The notes under the pieces: generated by a model | What the model saw: only the letters and a program-made list of their open reading frames with translations | Databases searched by the model: none | Told to the model about the DNA's origin: nothing | Made by a program: the position numbers and the translations under genes | Shown: piece after piece, positions 1 through 8,071 of the stretch | Layout of the letters: each line of letters starts with the position of its first letter | Numbering within the stretch: position 1 is the stretch's first letter | Assembly: GCA_964437425.1 (NCBI GenBank) | Contig: CAYTGO010000030.1 | Span: 1-35,686, forward strand | DNA length: 35,686 nucleotides | Direction: 5' to 3' | Source of the DNA: Scalindua sp964437425 | GTDB lineage: Bacteria; Planctomycetota; Brocadiia; Brocadiales; Scalinduaceae

Positions 1-2
1 GG

Positions 3-1274
3 CGGGAACCGAAGCGTCAGGTACTTCTTATCAATGTGCTTTTCGGCCTGCTGGTCTCAGTAGTTATTGGTATGTTTGTGGGCTGTTTTCTGGGGCCAAA
101 GAACATGCTTGGTGACCATTGGCGGCTACTTGGTAACCAGGGCTGGGAATTTGTTGAACTCGGTAAATTGTGGCAGGTTGTTCTCTTTGCGGCACTCGTT
201 ATGTGGGCCGTAATTATATACCGCGGAGTGAAACCCGCTTTGAAGGGACAGTCAGCATTCTCTCTGCCGTATTGGATTCTCTACTCTGTTATCGCTATAA
301 CTATTCTATTCCTATCAAGCTTTGTGGGCGGGAAGAATACCAATTTTGTCATTGCAGATTTCTGGCGCTGGTGTGTTATTCACATGTGGGCAGAGTGCTT
401 TTTTGAGGTATTTACAACAATAGTAATCGCCTGTTATATGGTATTCATGGGCTTGGTGTCACGGCAGGGTGCAACCAGGGTTATTTACCTGGCGACGCTG
501 CTGTTTCTCGGTTCTGGTCTGCTGGGCATTTCTCACAACTTTTACTGGAACGCAAAGCCAGCCGCTCTTATGGCCATGGGTAGTGTTTTCTCAACGCTCC
601 AGGTTATTCCGCTTGTACTATTGACGCTTGAAGTCTGGAAGTTCGTGCGAGTACCGGGATACTCATTTGGGCGTTCAACAAATTCTGCCGTAACAGGGTC
701 ATCCTTTGGATTCTCGGAGGCCTTTCTATTTCTCATTGCCGTAAATTTCTGGAACTTTTTCGGTGCCGGTGTATTTGGTTTGATTATAAACCTACCTATA
801 ATAAATTATTACGAACATGGTACCTACCTAACTGTTAATCACGGTCACGCGGCTTTAATGGGAGTCTACGGTAACCTATCAATAGCGGCAGTTCTTTTCT
901 GCAGCCGACATGTTATAACTTCCAGACGTTGGAACGTAAGACTTCTACGCTCTACATTCTGGGCAATGAATGTGGGACTCCTGCTGATGGTGGTGATGGA
1001 TACATTTCCGGCAGGAGTGTTACAATTCAAGTCGGTAGTTGAAAATGGCTATTGGGTAGCTCGCTCACAGGAATTCATTCTTGGCAGTGCATTCCAGGTG
1101 TTGACGTGGATGCGTGCAGTTGGCGGTGTGCTCTTTTTTGCCGGTGTGATACCGTTACTTTACTTTATGATATCTCGACTGAACTCTCTCAAGGCTGCTG
1201 CTACAGTGCATGGCTCAGAGGAGTCGGTTCTTACAAAAGAAGAGCTACCGGAGTGCGATGTGCAGGTGGCCTAG
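3..1274 (+). CDS. norZ: Nitric oxide reductase large subunit, quinol (qNOR/NorZ) type, 5'-truncated by the window
   Basis: This is the C-terminal half of a nitric oxide reductase catalytic subunit, a membrane enzyme that reduces two NO to N2O. The reading frame is open to the left edge, so the GTG at 36 is probably internal and the real start lies outside. Counting from that GTG, the NorB-type helix begins HMWAECFFE (H116, E120, E124). The heme-helix motif TVNHGHAA carries H269 and H271, and the C-terminal GYWVARSQEF segment is typical of qNOR. About twelve hydrophobic segments are visible. Oddity: where cNOR/qNOR have His-His (GHHYYW-like) this protein reads SHNFYW (H167, N168), so one expected FeB ligand is Asn. 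It could therefore belong to a less-studied NOR subfamily. A terminator follows directly. Family assignment is firm; exact subtype is not. Confidence 0.85.
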   Translation, partial: REPKRQVLLINVLFGLLVSVVIGMFVGCFLGPKNMLGDHWRLLGNQGWEFVELGKLWQVVLFAALVMWAVIIYRGVKPALKGQSAFSLPYWILYSVIAITILFLSSFVGGKNTNFVIADFWRWCVIHMWAECFFEVFTTIVIACYMVFMGLVSRQGATRVIYLATLLFLGSGLLGISHNFYWNAKPAALMAMGSVFSTLQVIPLVLLTLEVWKFVRVPGYSFGRSTNSAVTGSSFGFSEAFLFLIAVNFWNFFGAGVFGLIINLPIINYYEHGTYLTVNHGHAALMGVYGNLSIAAVLFCSRHVITSRRWNVRLLRSTFWAMNVGLLLMVVMDTFPAGVLQFKSVVENGYWVARSQEFILGSAFQVLTWMRAVGGVLFFAGVIPLLYFMISRLNSLKAAATVHGSEESVLTKEELPECDVQVA

Positions 1275-1290
1275 ATTTGTTGATATGTAG

Positions 1291-1340
1291 AGGAGACAGT
1301 TCTTTTATATTCTGATATAAAAAAACTGTCTCCTTTTTTT
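1291..1340 (+). terminator. Rho-independent terminator after the nitric oxide reductase gene
   Basis: AGGAGACAGTT (from 1291) pairs perfectly with AACTGTCTCCT (ending 1334). The stem extends through T/A-rich bases around a short loop and is followed by a run of eight to nine T. It ends the NOR transcript 17 nt after the stop codon. Confidence 0.92.
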
Positions 1341-1386
1341 TTGAATCACAACTTATTCAAACAGTGGCTTAAAGGAGGAAGTTCCA

Positions 1387-1647
1387 ATGGAGTGGAAGAT
1401 TATAGGTATAATTGCCGCAATATGTACAACTTCAGGCTTTATTCCTCAGATAATAAGAGGCATACGTACAAAGCGGCTGGATGATATCTCGCCTGTAATG
1501 TATATGCTCCTGATAGTAGGGCTCTCATTGTGGTTGTCCTATGGCATACATATTGAGGATATGATAATCATTGTGGCCAATGCGGCCGGATTGGCTTTCA
1601 GCCTATTTATTGTTTTTTTACGTTTTAAATATATGAGACAGAGATAA
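1387..1647 (+). CDS. SemiSWEET / PQ-loop (MtN3-like) small transporter
   Basis: An 86-residue membrane protein of exactly SemiSWEET size, made of one three-helix bundle (about residues 5-25, 38-56, 62-80). The first helix carries the PQ motif (P20-Q21) in SGFIPQIIRG, followed by the RTKRLDDIS loop typical of PQ-loop proteins. SemiSWEETs form dimers that move sugars across the membrane by facilitated diffusion; the substrate here is unknown. A strong Shine-Dalgarno AAAGGAGGA lies just upstream of the ATG. It follows the NOR terminator and precedes the hybrid kinase by 8 nt, so those two may be co-transcribed. Family call is confident from length, helix pattern and motif. Confidence 0.85.
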   Translation: MEWKIIGIIAAICTTSGFIPQIIRGIRTKRLDDISPVMYMLLIVGLSLWLSYGIHIEDMIIIVANAAGLAFSLFIVFLRFKYMRQR

Positions 1648-1712
1648 ATATTATTATGAAGAAGGCCTGCTTTATAAGTTGCGGGTTCCTATTCAGGGTA
1701 GAGTGTGTGGTA

Positions 1713-4463
1713 ATGGATAAGGATATAAATGATATTACAGATGGTAAGCCTTCTGAGGAGGCAATAAGGGAGAGCGAAGAGAGATTTCAGCTCTTGCTGA
1801 ATTCGACCGGTGAGGCCATTTATGGCATAGATCTTAATGGCAACTGTACATTTTGCAATCCTTCCTGTCTGCGTTTACTCGGTTATGAAAATGAAAGTCA
1901 GCTGCTCGGCCGGCATATGCACGACCTGATCCATCATACCAGAAAAGACGGTACTCATTATCCTGTGGAGGAGTGTTGTATTTACCAGGCTTTTAGGGAG
2001 GGTAAAGGTACTCATGTAGATGACGAGGTGTTCTGGCGTGCTGATGGTACAAGTTTTGAGACCGAATACAGATCTTTTCCAATCATTCGGGATGGCAATA
2101 CTGTAGGGTCGGTTGTGAGCTTTGTTGATGCGACTATACGAAAGCAAGCTGAAAGAGAAATTATTGCGCTCAATGAATCTCTGGAAGAACGTGTACTTGA
2201 ACGTACTGCTGAAGTTGCTAAATTGTCTCATGCCATAGAATACAGTTCTGCAACAGTTGTAATTACAGATACTGAAGGGAATATTGAATATGCCAATCCA
2301 AGGTTTGAGCAACTTACCGGCTACAGTATTAAAGAAGCTATTGGCAAAAATCCAGGTATCTTGAAATCAGGTAAAACACCTTATGAAGTATATGAAGAAC
2401 TATGGAGTACTATTAAATTAGGCTATGAGTGGAAGGGAGAATTCTGTAACAGGAAAAAGAATGGTGATCTCTACTGGGAGTCTGCGTCCATCTCTCCTGT
2501 AAAAAATGCTGAGGGTGTTATTACAAACTTCATTGCTGTTAAGGATGATATTACTGAACGCAAGCAGGTAGAGGAGGCACTCCAAAGATCGAATCAGTTA
2601 CTGTCTACCGTTATCGAGAGTCCTGATAATATTATTATTTTTGTTCTGGATAAGAGCTACCATTATTTGAGCTTTAACATGGCCCATATAAAAAAAATGA
2701 AAGAAGTGTATGATGCCGATATTGAGATTGGCCGAGATATCCTGTCGTATATTCCCGTAGAAGATGATCGTCTAAAAGCTGAAGCAAATTACAAACGAGT
2801 TCTGAAAGGTGAGCGATTTGTTAAAATTGAGGAATATGGTAACCCAGATAGTCGGTTTTGGTATGAATTGGTTTTTAATCCTATTTATGACAATTTGCAT
2901 CATGTTACAGGGTTTACTGTGTTTGTTACAGATATAACTGAGCGCAGGCTGGCAGAGGAGGCGCTGAGGCAGAGTGAGCATCATTTCAGAAGCTTTTTTG
3001 ATCTGGGTCTGATTGGTATGGCAATAACTTCACTGGAAAAAGGCTGGGTTGAGTTTAACGACACACTTTACAAAATGTTCGGCTATACACGAGAAGATTT
3101 CGCCAGGTTGACTTGGGCAGAGTTGACCCATCCAGAAGACCTGGAGTCTGATCTGGCGCAATTTAATCGAGTGCTTGCCGGAGAGATAGACGGCTATACC
3201 ATAGAGAAACGTTTTATACGCAAGGATGGTAGCACTCTTTATGCCGTGATCTCGGCCAATGCGGTGCGTAAAGCTGACGGAATGGTTGATTATTTTGTTG
3301 CACTGGTTCACGATATAACGGACCGTAAGAAGATGGAAGACGTACTCATACAGTCAGAAAAGCTAAAGTCAATAGGGACAATAACTGCCGGGATATCCCA
3401 TGAATTTAACAATATCCTTGCTATCATCTCAGGAAAAACGGAGTTACTGGAGATGATATACAAAGATAACAAAGATTTGGTGGATGAGCTCAGGATAATT
3501 AAACAGGCAGCCCATGATGGTGCAGCAATATCCAGTAATATGCTTAAGTTTACGAAGGTACATCAAGACACCAAAGAATTTATATCTTTTGATATTAAGG
3601 ATTTGATAAAGGATTCTATTGCCTTTACAAAACCAAGGTGGCAGAATGAGGCGCAGTCCAGAGGCGTAGACTGCAAAGTGAGCACGGAAGGTATTAGGAA
3701 AGTTCCGCCTATTATGTGTAAACCGGCAGAAATAAGAGAAATATTTATTAACATAATCAACAATGCGCTTGATGCAATGCCAGGTGGTGGTGCCATTTCA
3801 TTTGATGCATGGACCGGTGATGATGCAGTATATATAAGTGTTGCTGATACAGGAGATGGTATGCCTGAGTATGTAGTGAGAAATATATTTGACCCGTTCT
3901 TTTCCACGAAGGGAGTTGAGGGGACAGGATTGGGTATGAGTATGGTTTATGGTATAGTAACCAGGCACGGCGGAAAAATAGAGGTGAACAGCGAGATAGG
4001 AAAGGGCACAATGTTTACACTTCAATTCCCAACTACCAATAAAGAAAAAACTCTAATAGAGGTTTCAGATACTGAACAGAAAATAAACGTAAAGAGTCTG
4101 CGCATCCTGGTGGTAGATGATGAAGATGAAATACGAGATATACTAAATCAATTCCTTTCCAGAGATGGCCACACGGTTAAGACCGTTGATAATGGTGCTG
4201 ATGCAATAAATATGGTAGAGGGTGAATGCTTTGATCTTGTATTATGTGATATTGCCATGCCAAATGTTTTTGGATATGATGTGGTGAAAGCTCTTAACCG
4301 CCTAAAAAAGAGACCTAAGATAGGAATAGTCTCTGGCTGGAAAGAGAAACTTAAAAACATAGATGATAAGGAGCTAAACGTAGACTTTTATCTCAAAAAG
4401 CCTTTTACACACTCAGAGTTGACAAAACACATTGATAAAGTATTTGTTGAGGATAGTAAATAA
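1713..4463 (+). CDS. Multi-PAS hybrid sensor histidine kinase with C-terminal receiver domain
   Basis: A soluble hybrid two-component sensor. The frame opens at ATG 1656 (935 residues, numbering used here). The ATG at 1713 (residue 20, followed by DKDINDITD) is my preferred start, because the first 19 residues are Cys-rich and unlike a kinase N-terminus; neither start has a strong ribosome site. Domain order: PAS 1 about 40-163, a short coiled coil 165-190, PAS 2 about 192-305, PAS 3 about 312-432, PAS 4 about 440-560, HisKA with phospho-acceptor H582 in SHEFNN, and HATPase with N-box NIINNALDAMP, DTGDGMP and GTGLGM. A receiver follows at about 815-930 with D821/D822, phospho-site D865 in CDIAMP and K915 in KKPF. 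There are no transmembrane segments, so it senses a cytoplasmic signal, perhaps redox or a ligand. No response regulator is adjacent. Confidence 0.9.
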   Translation: MDKDINDITDGKPSEEAIRESEERFQLLLNSTGEAIYGIDLNGNCTFCNPSCLRLLGYENESQLLGRHMHDLIHHTRKDGTHYPVEECCIYQAFREGKGTHVDDEVFWRADGTSFETEYRSFPIIRDGNTVGSVVSFVDATIRKQAEREIIALNESLEERVLERTAEVAKLSHAIEYSSATVVITDTEGNIEYANPRFEQLTGYSIKEAIGKNPGILKSGKTPYEVYEELWSTIKLGYEWKGEFCNRKKNGDLYWESASISPVKNAEGVITNFIAVKDDITERKQVEEALQRSNQLLSTVIESPDNIIIFVLDKSYHYLSFNMAHIKKMKEVYDADIEIGRDILSYIPVEDDRLKAEANYKRVLKGERFVKIEEYGNPDSRFWYELVFNPIYDNLHHVTGFTVFVTDITERRLAEEALRQSEHHFRSFFDLGLIGMAITSLEKGWVEFNDTLYKMFGYTREDFARLTWAELTHPEDLESDLAQFNRVLAGEIDGYTIEKRFIRKDGSTLYAVISANAVRKADGMVDYFVALVHDITDRKKMEDVLIQSEKLKSIGTITAGISHEFNNILAIISGKTELLEMIYKDNKDLVDELRIIKQAAHDGAAISSNMLKFTKVHQDTKEFISFDIKDLIKDSIAFTKPRWQNEAQSRGVDCKVSTEGIRKVPPIMCKPAEIREIFINIINNALDAMPGGGAISFDAWTGDDAVYISVADTGDGMPEYVVRNIFDPFFSTKGVEGTGLGMSMVYGIVTRHGGKIEVNSEIGKGTMFTLQFPTTNKEKTLIEVSDTEQKINVKSLRILVVDDEDEIRDILNQFLSRDGHTVKTVDNGADAINMVEGECFDLVLCDIAMPNVFGYDVVKALNRLKKRPKIGIVSGWKEKLKNIDDKELNVDFYLKKPFTHSELTKHIDKVFVEDSK

Positions 4464-4963
4464 TAAAAAGAAGAATGTATGGAATGAAGAAAAGTGTATC
4501 ATAAAAGACAATCACACAAAGTCACGAAGAACACAAAGGGAAAAGCTATTGTCTTGTATTTTGTTTTTAATCAGTGATGTGTCCGTTTGAATTACGAGTT
4601 GGCAGGCGATTCGATTCATCCAACTGCATACAAAAGTCTCACATATCAAGCGTAACTGAATGTTAATGTATTAGTATGTGTTACCTTTCGTTACTATTAA
4701 AAAATCCAGTAGGCACATTAAAACCAAACCGCCGTCTCAAATCATAAGCTGCAATAAATAGAGAATCCTGTTGATGATTAATGTTAGTTTTAGGTCCGCT
4801 TTGCTCAACCAGCAGATATGCATATTACTGATAACATTCTGATGATATTTAATTAAAAAAACAATAAAGTTGTCTTAAATAGTGCCGATACTAGAGATAG
4901 AAGAATATCTTAATATATCCTGTTGGAAATCTTTTCAATACTTTTCAGGCAAGGAGGATGACA

Positions 4964-5032
4964 ATGTTGATATTATACGTACCAGTATTGGTATCAATAG
5001 CTTCAGCCGCTATTTTAGTCAAATTCTATTAA
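4964..5032 (+). CDS. Possible 22-residue single-helix membrane peptide
   Basis: ATG at 4964 is preceded by AAGGAGG (4951-4957) at ideal spacing. The peptide is almost entirely hydrophobic (begins MLILYVPVLVSIAS, ends LVKFY), enough for one transmembrane helix. Its TAA overlaps the ATG of a second 19-codon ORF (5032-5091), giving a TAATG translational-coupling junction. I do not recognise either peptide. Evidence is only the ribosome site, the hydrophobic character and the overlap, so this is tentative. Confidence 0.3.
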   Translation: MLILYVPVLVSIASAAILVKFY

Positions 5033-5091
5033 TGGACTACACCATGTTTGGGATGGGCAGAGAGGAAGGTCGTTTACAGGAAGAATTATGA
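5032..5091 (+). CDS. Possible 19-residue peptide coupled to the upstream micro-ORF
   Basis: A short reading frame (MDYTMFGMGREEGRLQEEL) whose ATG overlaps the stop of the preceding hydrophobic micro-ORF. It is polar and charged, ending in a likely short helix. It stops 7 bases before the converging mtnP stop. No homologue is recognised and a chance ORF is quite possible. Confidence 0.2.
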   Translation: MDYTMFGMGREEGRLQEEL

Positions 5092-5098
5092 TGGCTTC

Positions 5099-5959
5099 CT
5101 ATAAATACTTCCCAAATATGACGCTCAATCGTTCCTTTACTTCGCTCGGAATGTTGTCTTTATGGGTCACAATGGCATTGCTTGAAGCGTTTACACATCC
5201 ACAACCCCTTTCGCCATCAATCGTAGGGAGTGCGTGTTTAATTATTGCCTTGGCGGTATCAACGTTTTTCATGATGTTTTGAAGGACTATCTCTGCCGTA
5301 ACATCTTCCTCTCCTTCATGCCAGCAGTCATAATCAGTAGAAAGTGCGAGTGTGCTGTAGCATATCTCCGCTTCACGGGCCAGTCTGGCTTCCTGCAGGT
5401 TTGTCATGCCTATGATACTTACATCCCATTGGCGATATGTTAGTGATTCTGCCCTGGTTGAGAATTGAGGTCCCTCAATACATACATAAGTTCCTCCTTT
5501 GTGGACAGTAGCTCCCGCACTGTTTGCAGCTTTATGGAGTGTGTCTGCAAGGGCAGGGCAGACCGGATCTGCAAGGCTTACGTGCCCTACAATACCATCT
5601 CCGAAGAAGGTGCCAATTCTACCTTGCGTGCGATCAATAAACTGGTCAGGAATGACAATATCCAGAGGTTTGATCTCCTCTTTCATGCTTCCTACAGCGC
5701 TGACAGCTATAATTCTCTCTACTCCAAGCTTCTTCATTCCATAGATATTTGCACGGAAATTCAGTTCCGATGGCAATATGCTGTGGGTCTTTCCGTGTCG
5801 TGGGAGGAAGACAACACTTTTTCCTTCCAGATTTCCTGTGATAAATTGATCTGATGGGTCTCCAAACGGAGTTTCTACTTTTATATTTTTAACATCAGTT
5901 ATTCCTTCGATATTATACAAACCACTGCCGCCAATTATCCCTATTCTTCCGTTAGTCAT
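5099..5959 (-). CDS. mtnP: S-methyl-5'-thioadenosine phosphorylase
   Basis: A 286-residue purine nucleoside phosphorylase-family enzyme. It splits methylthioadenosine with phosphate into adenine and methylthioribose-1-phosphate, the first step of methionine salvage from polyamine synthesis. Visible family motifs: N-terminal IGIIGGSGLY (phosphate-binding GGSG at 10-13), LPRHGKTHSI, the PDQFIDRTQGR segment, the substrate loop IEGPQFSTRAES, and GMTNLQEARLAREAEICYS, followed by TDYDCW with the Asp-x-Asp pair that favours a 6-aminopurine. Length matches the family. It is the only confident minus-strand gene here and is transcribed divergently from the moxR operon. A guanosine- or inosine-preferring relative is possible but less likely. 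Confidence 0.93.
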   Translation of the reverse strand: MTNGRIGIIGGSGLYNIEGITDVKNIKVETPFGDPSDQFITGNLEGKSVVFLPRHGKTHSILPSELNFRANIYGMKKLGVERIIAVSAVGSMKEEIKPLDIVIPDQFIDRTQGRIGTFFGDGIVGHVSLADPVCPALADTLHKAANSAGATVHKGGTYVCIEGPQFSTRAESLTYRQWDVSIIGMTNLQEARLAREAEICYSTLALSTDYDCWHEGEEDVTAEIVLQNIMKNVDTAKAIIKHALPTIDGERGCGCVNASSNAIVTHKDNIPSEVKERLSVIFGKYL

Positions 5960-6048
5960 ATTTATAGTCCTTATTTAACAATGTATTATTTAAAAGCGTG
6001 TTATTCTAACGAAGCAACCTGTGCCGTCAAGTACTAATTTAATCATTA

Positions 6049-6076
6049 TTGACAGTAAAACTAAATATTATATAAT
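6049..6076 (+). promoter_or_regulatory. Consensus sigma-70 promoter for the moxR/VWA operon
   Basis: A perfect TTGACA (6049-6054) and a perfect TATAAT (6071-6076) are separated by 16 bp. This lies in the divergent 205-bp region between mtnP and moxR, about 90 nt upstream of the moxR start. The same element pair with the same spacing recurs at 28652 and 35373. Confidence 0.85.
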
Positions 6077-6164
6077 TACTGCCCACGTATTTAATAATGG
6101 TCTAGAATTGATCGAATCAGGAATTATAGAGTTTCCGGGATATTCAACACAGGAGAAATAAACG

Positions 6165-7181
6165 GTGGCTAAAAGAATACAGTCTAAGAAGTTTGAAGAT
6201 GCTAAATATATAAAAGAGAAGTACATAGGTATTAAAAAAGAGATACAGAAGGTTATAGTAGGTCAGGATGAGATGATCGAAGCGATCATTATTGCTCTCT
6301 TTTCTGATGGTCATATTCTGCTGGAGGGTTATCCGGGGTTGGGGAAAACTATAACTATTAAGACCCTTTCAAGGGCGATTGACACTAAATTTCAAAGGAT
6401 ACAATTTACACCTGATCTGATACCCAGTGATATTACAGGGTTTGAATTGTGTGATCCTGAAACAAGGAAAAGTGCAGTTCAGAAAGGCCCGGTTTTTACT
6501 AATTTACTATTGGCTGATGAGATTAACAGAGCACCTGCAAAGGTTCAAAGTGCTTTACTGGAAAGTATGCAGGAAAAACAGGTGACAATAGGCAGAGAAT
6601 CTTTTGAGTTGGAAAATATATTTATTGTTCTTGCAACTCAAAATCCGATAGAGATATCTGGAACCTATCTCCTGCCGGAAGCTGAGGTTGACAGGTTCAT
6701 GTTTAAGATAAGGGTTGCGTATCCTTCCTATGAAGAGGAGAGGGAGATAGCGGAGAGGCAGATTGGCGATGAAGAGCCAGATCTGAAAGCAGTTTTACAT
6801 CCAGATGAAATAATCGCGTTGAGACATTTCATCGCAAAAAAAATTCCATTGCATAAAGAGTCAGAGATACTGAAATATTCGACACGTATCGTAAGGGCAA
6901 CCAGGCCGGGTTCTAATGGTGACGGATACATAAGTGAAATGGTTATGTATGGTGCTTCGCCTCGTGCTTCAATTTACCTGGCAAAGGCTGCACGTGTCTA
7001 CGCTTTCTTATCTGGGAGTGACATAGTTCTGCCGGAACACATCCATAAGATGGCTTACCCGGTTTTAAGGCACAGGGTAATCTTAACGCATGAGGCAGAG
7101 TCACAGGGAATTGATCCGGACGATGTAATAAACAAAATATTGGAAAAGGTGCCCATTCTGGAAACAGATACCTCTAACTAA
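6165..7181 (+). CDS. moxR: MoxR-family AAA+ ATPase
   Basis: A cytoplasmic AAA+ chaperone-like ATPase of 338 residues, a usual MoxR length. Walker A is GYPGLGKT (55-62), Walker B LLLADE (114-119) followed by the family signature INRAPAKVQSALLESMQE, and sensor 1 is LATQNP (156-161). The pre-sensor region DRFMFKIRVAYPS is also typical. MoxR proteins act with VWA-domain partners, here encoded directly downstream, in folding or metal loading of complexes. The start is GTG at 6165, with GGAGA 8 nt upstream. It heads an operon of DUF58, BatD-like, BatA-like, TPR and BatB-like genes, driven by the promoter at 6049. The client is unknown. Confidence 0.93.
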   Translation: MAKRIQSKKFEDAKYIKEKYIGIKKEIQKVIVGQDEMIEAIIIALFSDGHILLEGYPGLGKTITIKTLSRAIDTKFQRIQFTPDLIPSDITGFELCDPETRKSAVQKGPVFTNLLLADEINRAPAKVQSALLESMQEKQVTIGRESFELENIFIVLATQNPIEISGTYLLPEAEVDRFMFKIRVAYPSYEEEREIAERQIGDEEPDLKAVLHPDEIIALRHFIAKKIPLHKESEILKYSTRIVRATRPGSNGDGYISEMVMYGASPRASIYLAKAARVYAFLSGSDIVLPEHIHKMAYPVLRHRVILTHEAESQGIDPDDVINKILEKVPILETDTSN

Positions 7182-7216
7182 CAACACTGTCTAATTGATC
7201 TGAAGAGGCCGGTTTA

Positions 7217-8071
7217 TTGAGAAGTAAGATAAGGTTACATTTGCAGAGAATGGTGGCTAATCTTTTTGAAGGTTCTTTCTCCAGTTATATGAACTCAACA
7301 AGGGGGATTGAGCTTGATGAGTTGAGGCAGTACCAGCCAGGTGATGAGTTCCGGGCTATTGACTGGAAGGCTACCACAAGAACCGGAAACCTACATGTCA
7401 GGTTAAAGTTGGTGGACAAAAGAACCAACATATTTTTCCTGATTGACAGAAGTGGATCAACGAAGTTTGGTTCTGCACATTTTACTAAAGAGAAAATCCA
7501 GTCCTCCATAATTTCCACCCTCGTCCAATCTGCAACAGAAACAGGTAATCTTGTAAGCTTCATATCATTTACAGATAAAGTCGAGAGTTATATCCAGCCC
7601 CAGGCAGGCCAGAAAGAAGGTGGAAGGTTGGCTGAAAATATGATAAATGGCAAAGTTAAAGGCAGGCGTACAAATATAAACTGCGCATTCAAGTTTATAA
7701 ATAATTTGAGATTCGCGCCTTCGCTTGTATTTGTGCTATCTGATTTCTTTGCGCCGTTTGATTACGAAAGCTCGCTAAAATCCCTTGTTAGAAAGCATGA
7801 TGTTATTCCTATCATCATATCTGACATTAGGGAAGAATCGCTTCCTAAGGCAAGAGGCTTCGTCGCAGTAAAGGATTTAGAAACTCAAGGTGTAAAGTAT
7901 CTGGATTTGTCTCAGGATCTCAATGCGAATCTACAACACATTAAATTGTTTAATAAACTTAATCTTGGCTACCTTACGTTGAAGACTGATATGAGCGAAG
8001 AGCAATGGATAAGCGCCCTGTCAGATTTTTTTGACAAGAGGATAAGGCGAAGAAGCAGGATAAAGAGATGA
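7217..8071 (+). CDS. DUF58 / VWA-like protein of the MoxR operon
   Basis: A 284-residue DUF58 protein, the usual partner encoded next to MoxR. The hallmark is the motif YQPGDEFRAIDWKATTRTG (39-57) followed by LHVRL. The VWA-like core begins at NIFFLIDRSGST with a MIDAS-type DxSxS (D77, S79, S81). No signal peptide or membrane segment is seen, so it is probably cytoplasmic. The TTG at 7217 is chosen as start because AAGAGG lies 9 nt upstream and the next downstream candidates would remove the conserved N-terminus. Its stop overlaps the next gene's start (ATGA), implying translational coupling. Confidence 0.87.
   Translation: MRSKIRLHLQRMVANLFEGSFSSYMNSTRGIELDELRQYQPGDEFRAIDWKATTRTGNLHVRLKLVDKRTNIFFLIDRSGSTKFGSAHFTKEKIQSSIISTLVQSATETGNLVSFISFTDKVESYIQPQAGQKEGGRLAENMINGKVKGRRTNINCAFKFINNLRFAPSLVFVLSDFFAPFDYESSLKSLVRKHDVIPIIISDIREESLPKARGFVAVKDLETQGVKYLDLSQDLNANLQHIKLFNKLNLGYLTLKTDMSEEQWISALSDFFDKRIRRRSRIKR

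Larger units (their letters stand above)
4464..5098. other. Gene-poor intergenic region
   Basis: 635 bases between the hybrid kinase and the converging mtnP gene. An 8-bp inverted repeat (AAGACAAT 4504-4511, ATTGTCTT 4548-4555) flanks a CACAAAGTCACGAAGAACAC-type sequence, a motif style that recurs in many bacterial genomes as dispersed repeats; followed by TATTTTGTTTTT it could also serve as the kinase terminator. On the minus strand 4824-4681 there is a 47-codon open stretch with plausible amino-acid composition but no start codon. On the plus strand at 4964-5091 there is a tiny overlapping ORF pair. No full gene or RNA gene was recognised. Confidence 0.6.

Noticed and set aside
4513..4540. 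CRISPR or tandem repeat array
   Set aside because: Only one degenerate CACAAAG-type unit is present; no regularly spaced repeats occur anywhere in the window.
4882..4963. Extension of the micro-ORF frame to a GTG at 4882
   Set aside because: The upstream portion has no ribosome site and reads through A/T-rich sequence; only the part from ATG 5032 is coupled to a ribosome-bound ORF.
5465..5854. Plus-strand open frame over mtnP
   Set aside because: It is opposite a clearly conserved phosphorylase gene and has no family features.
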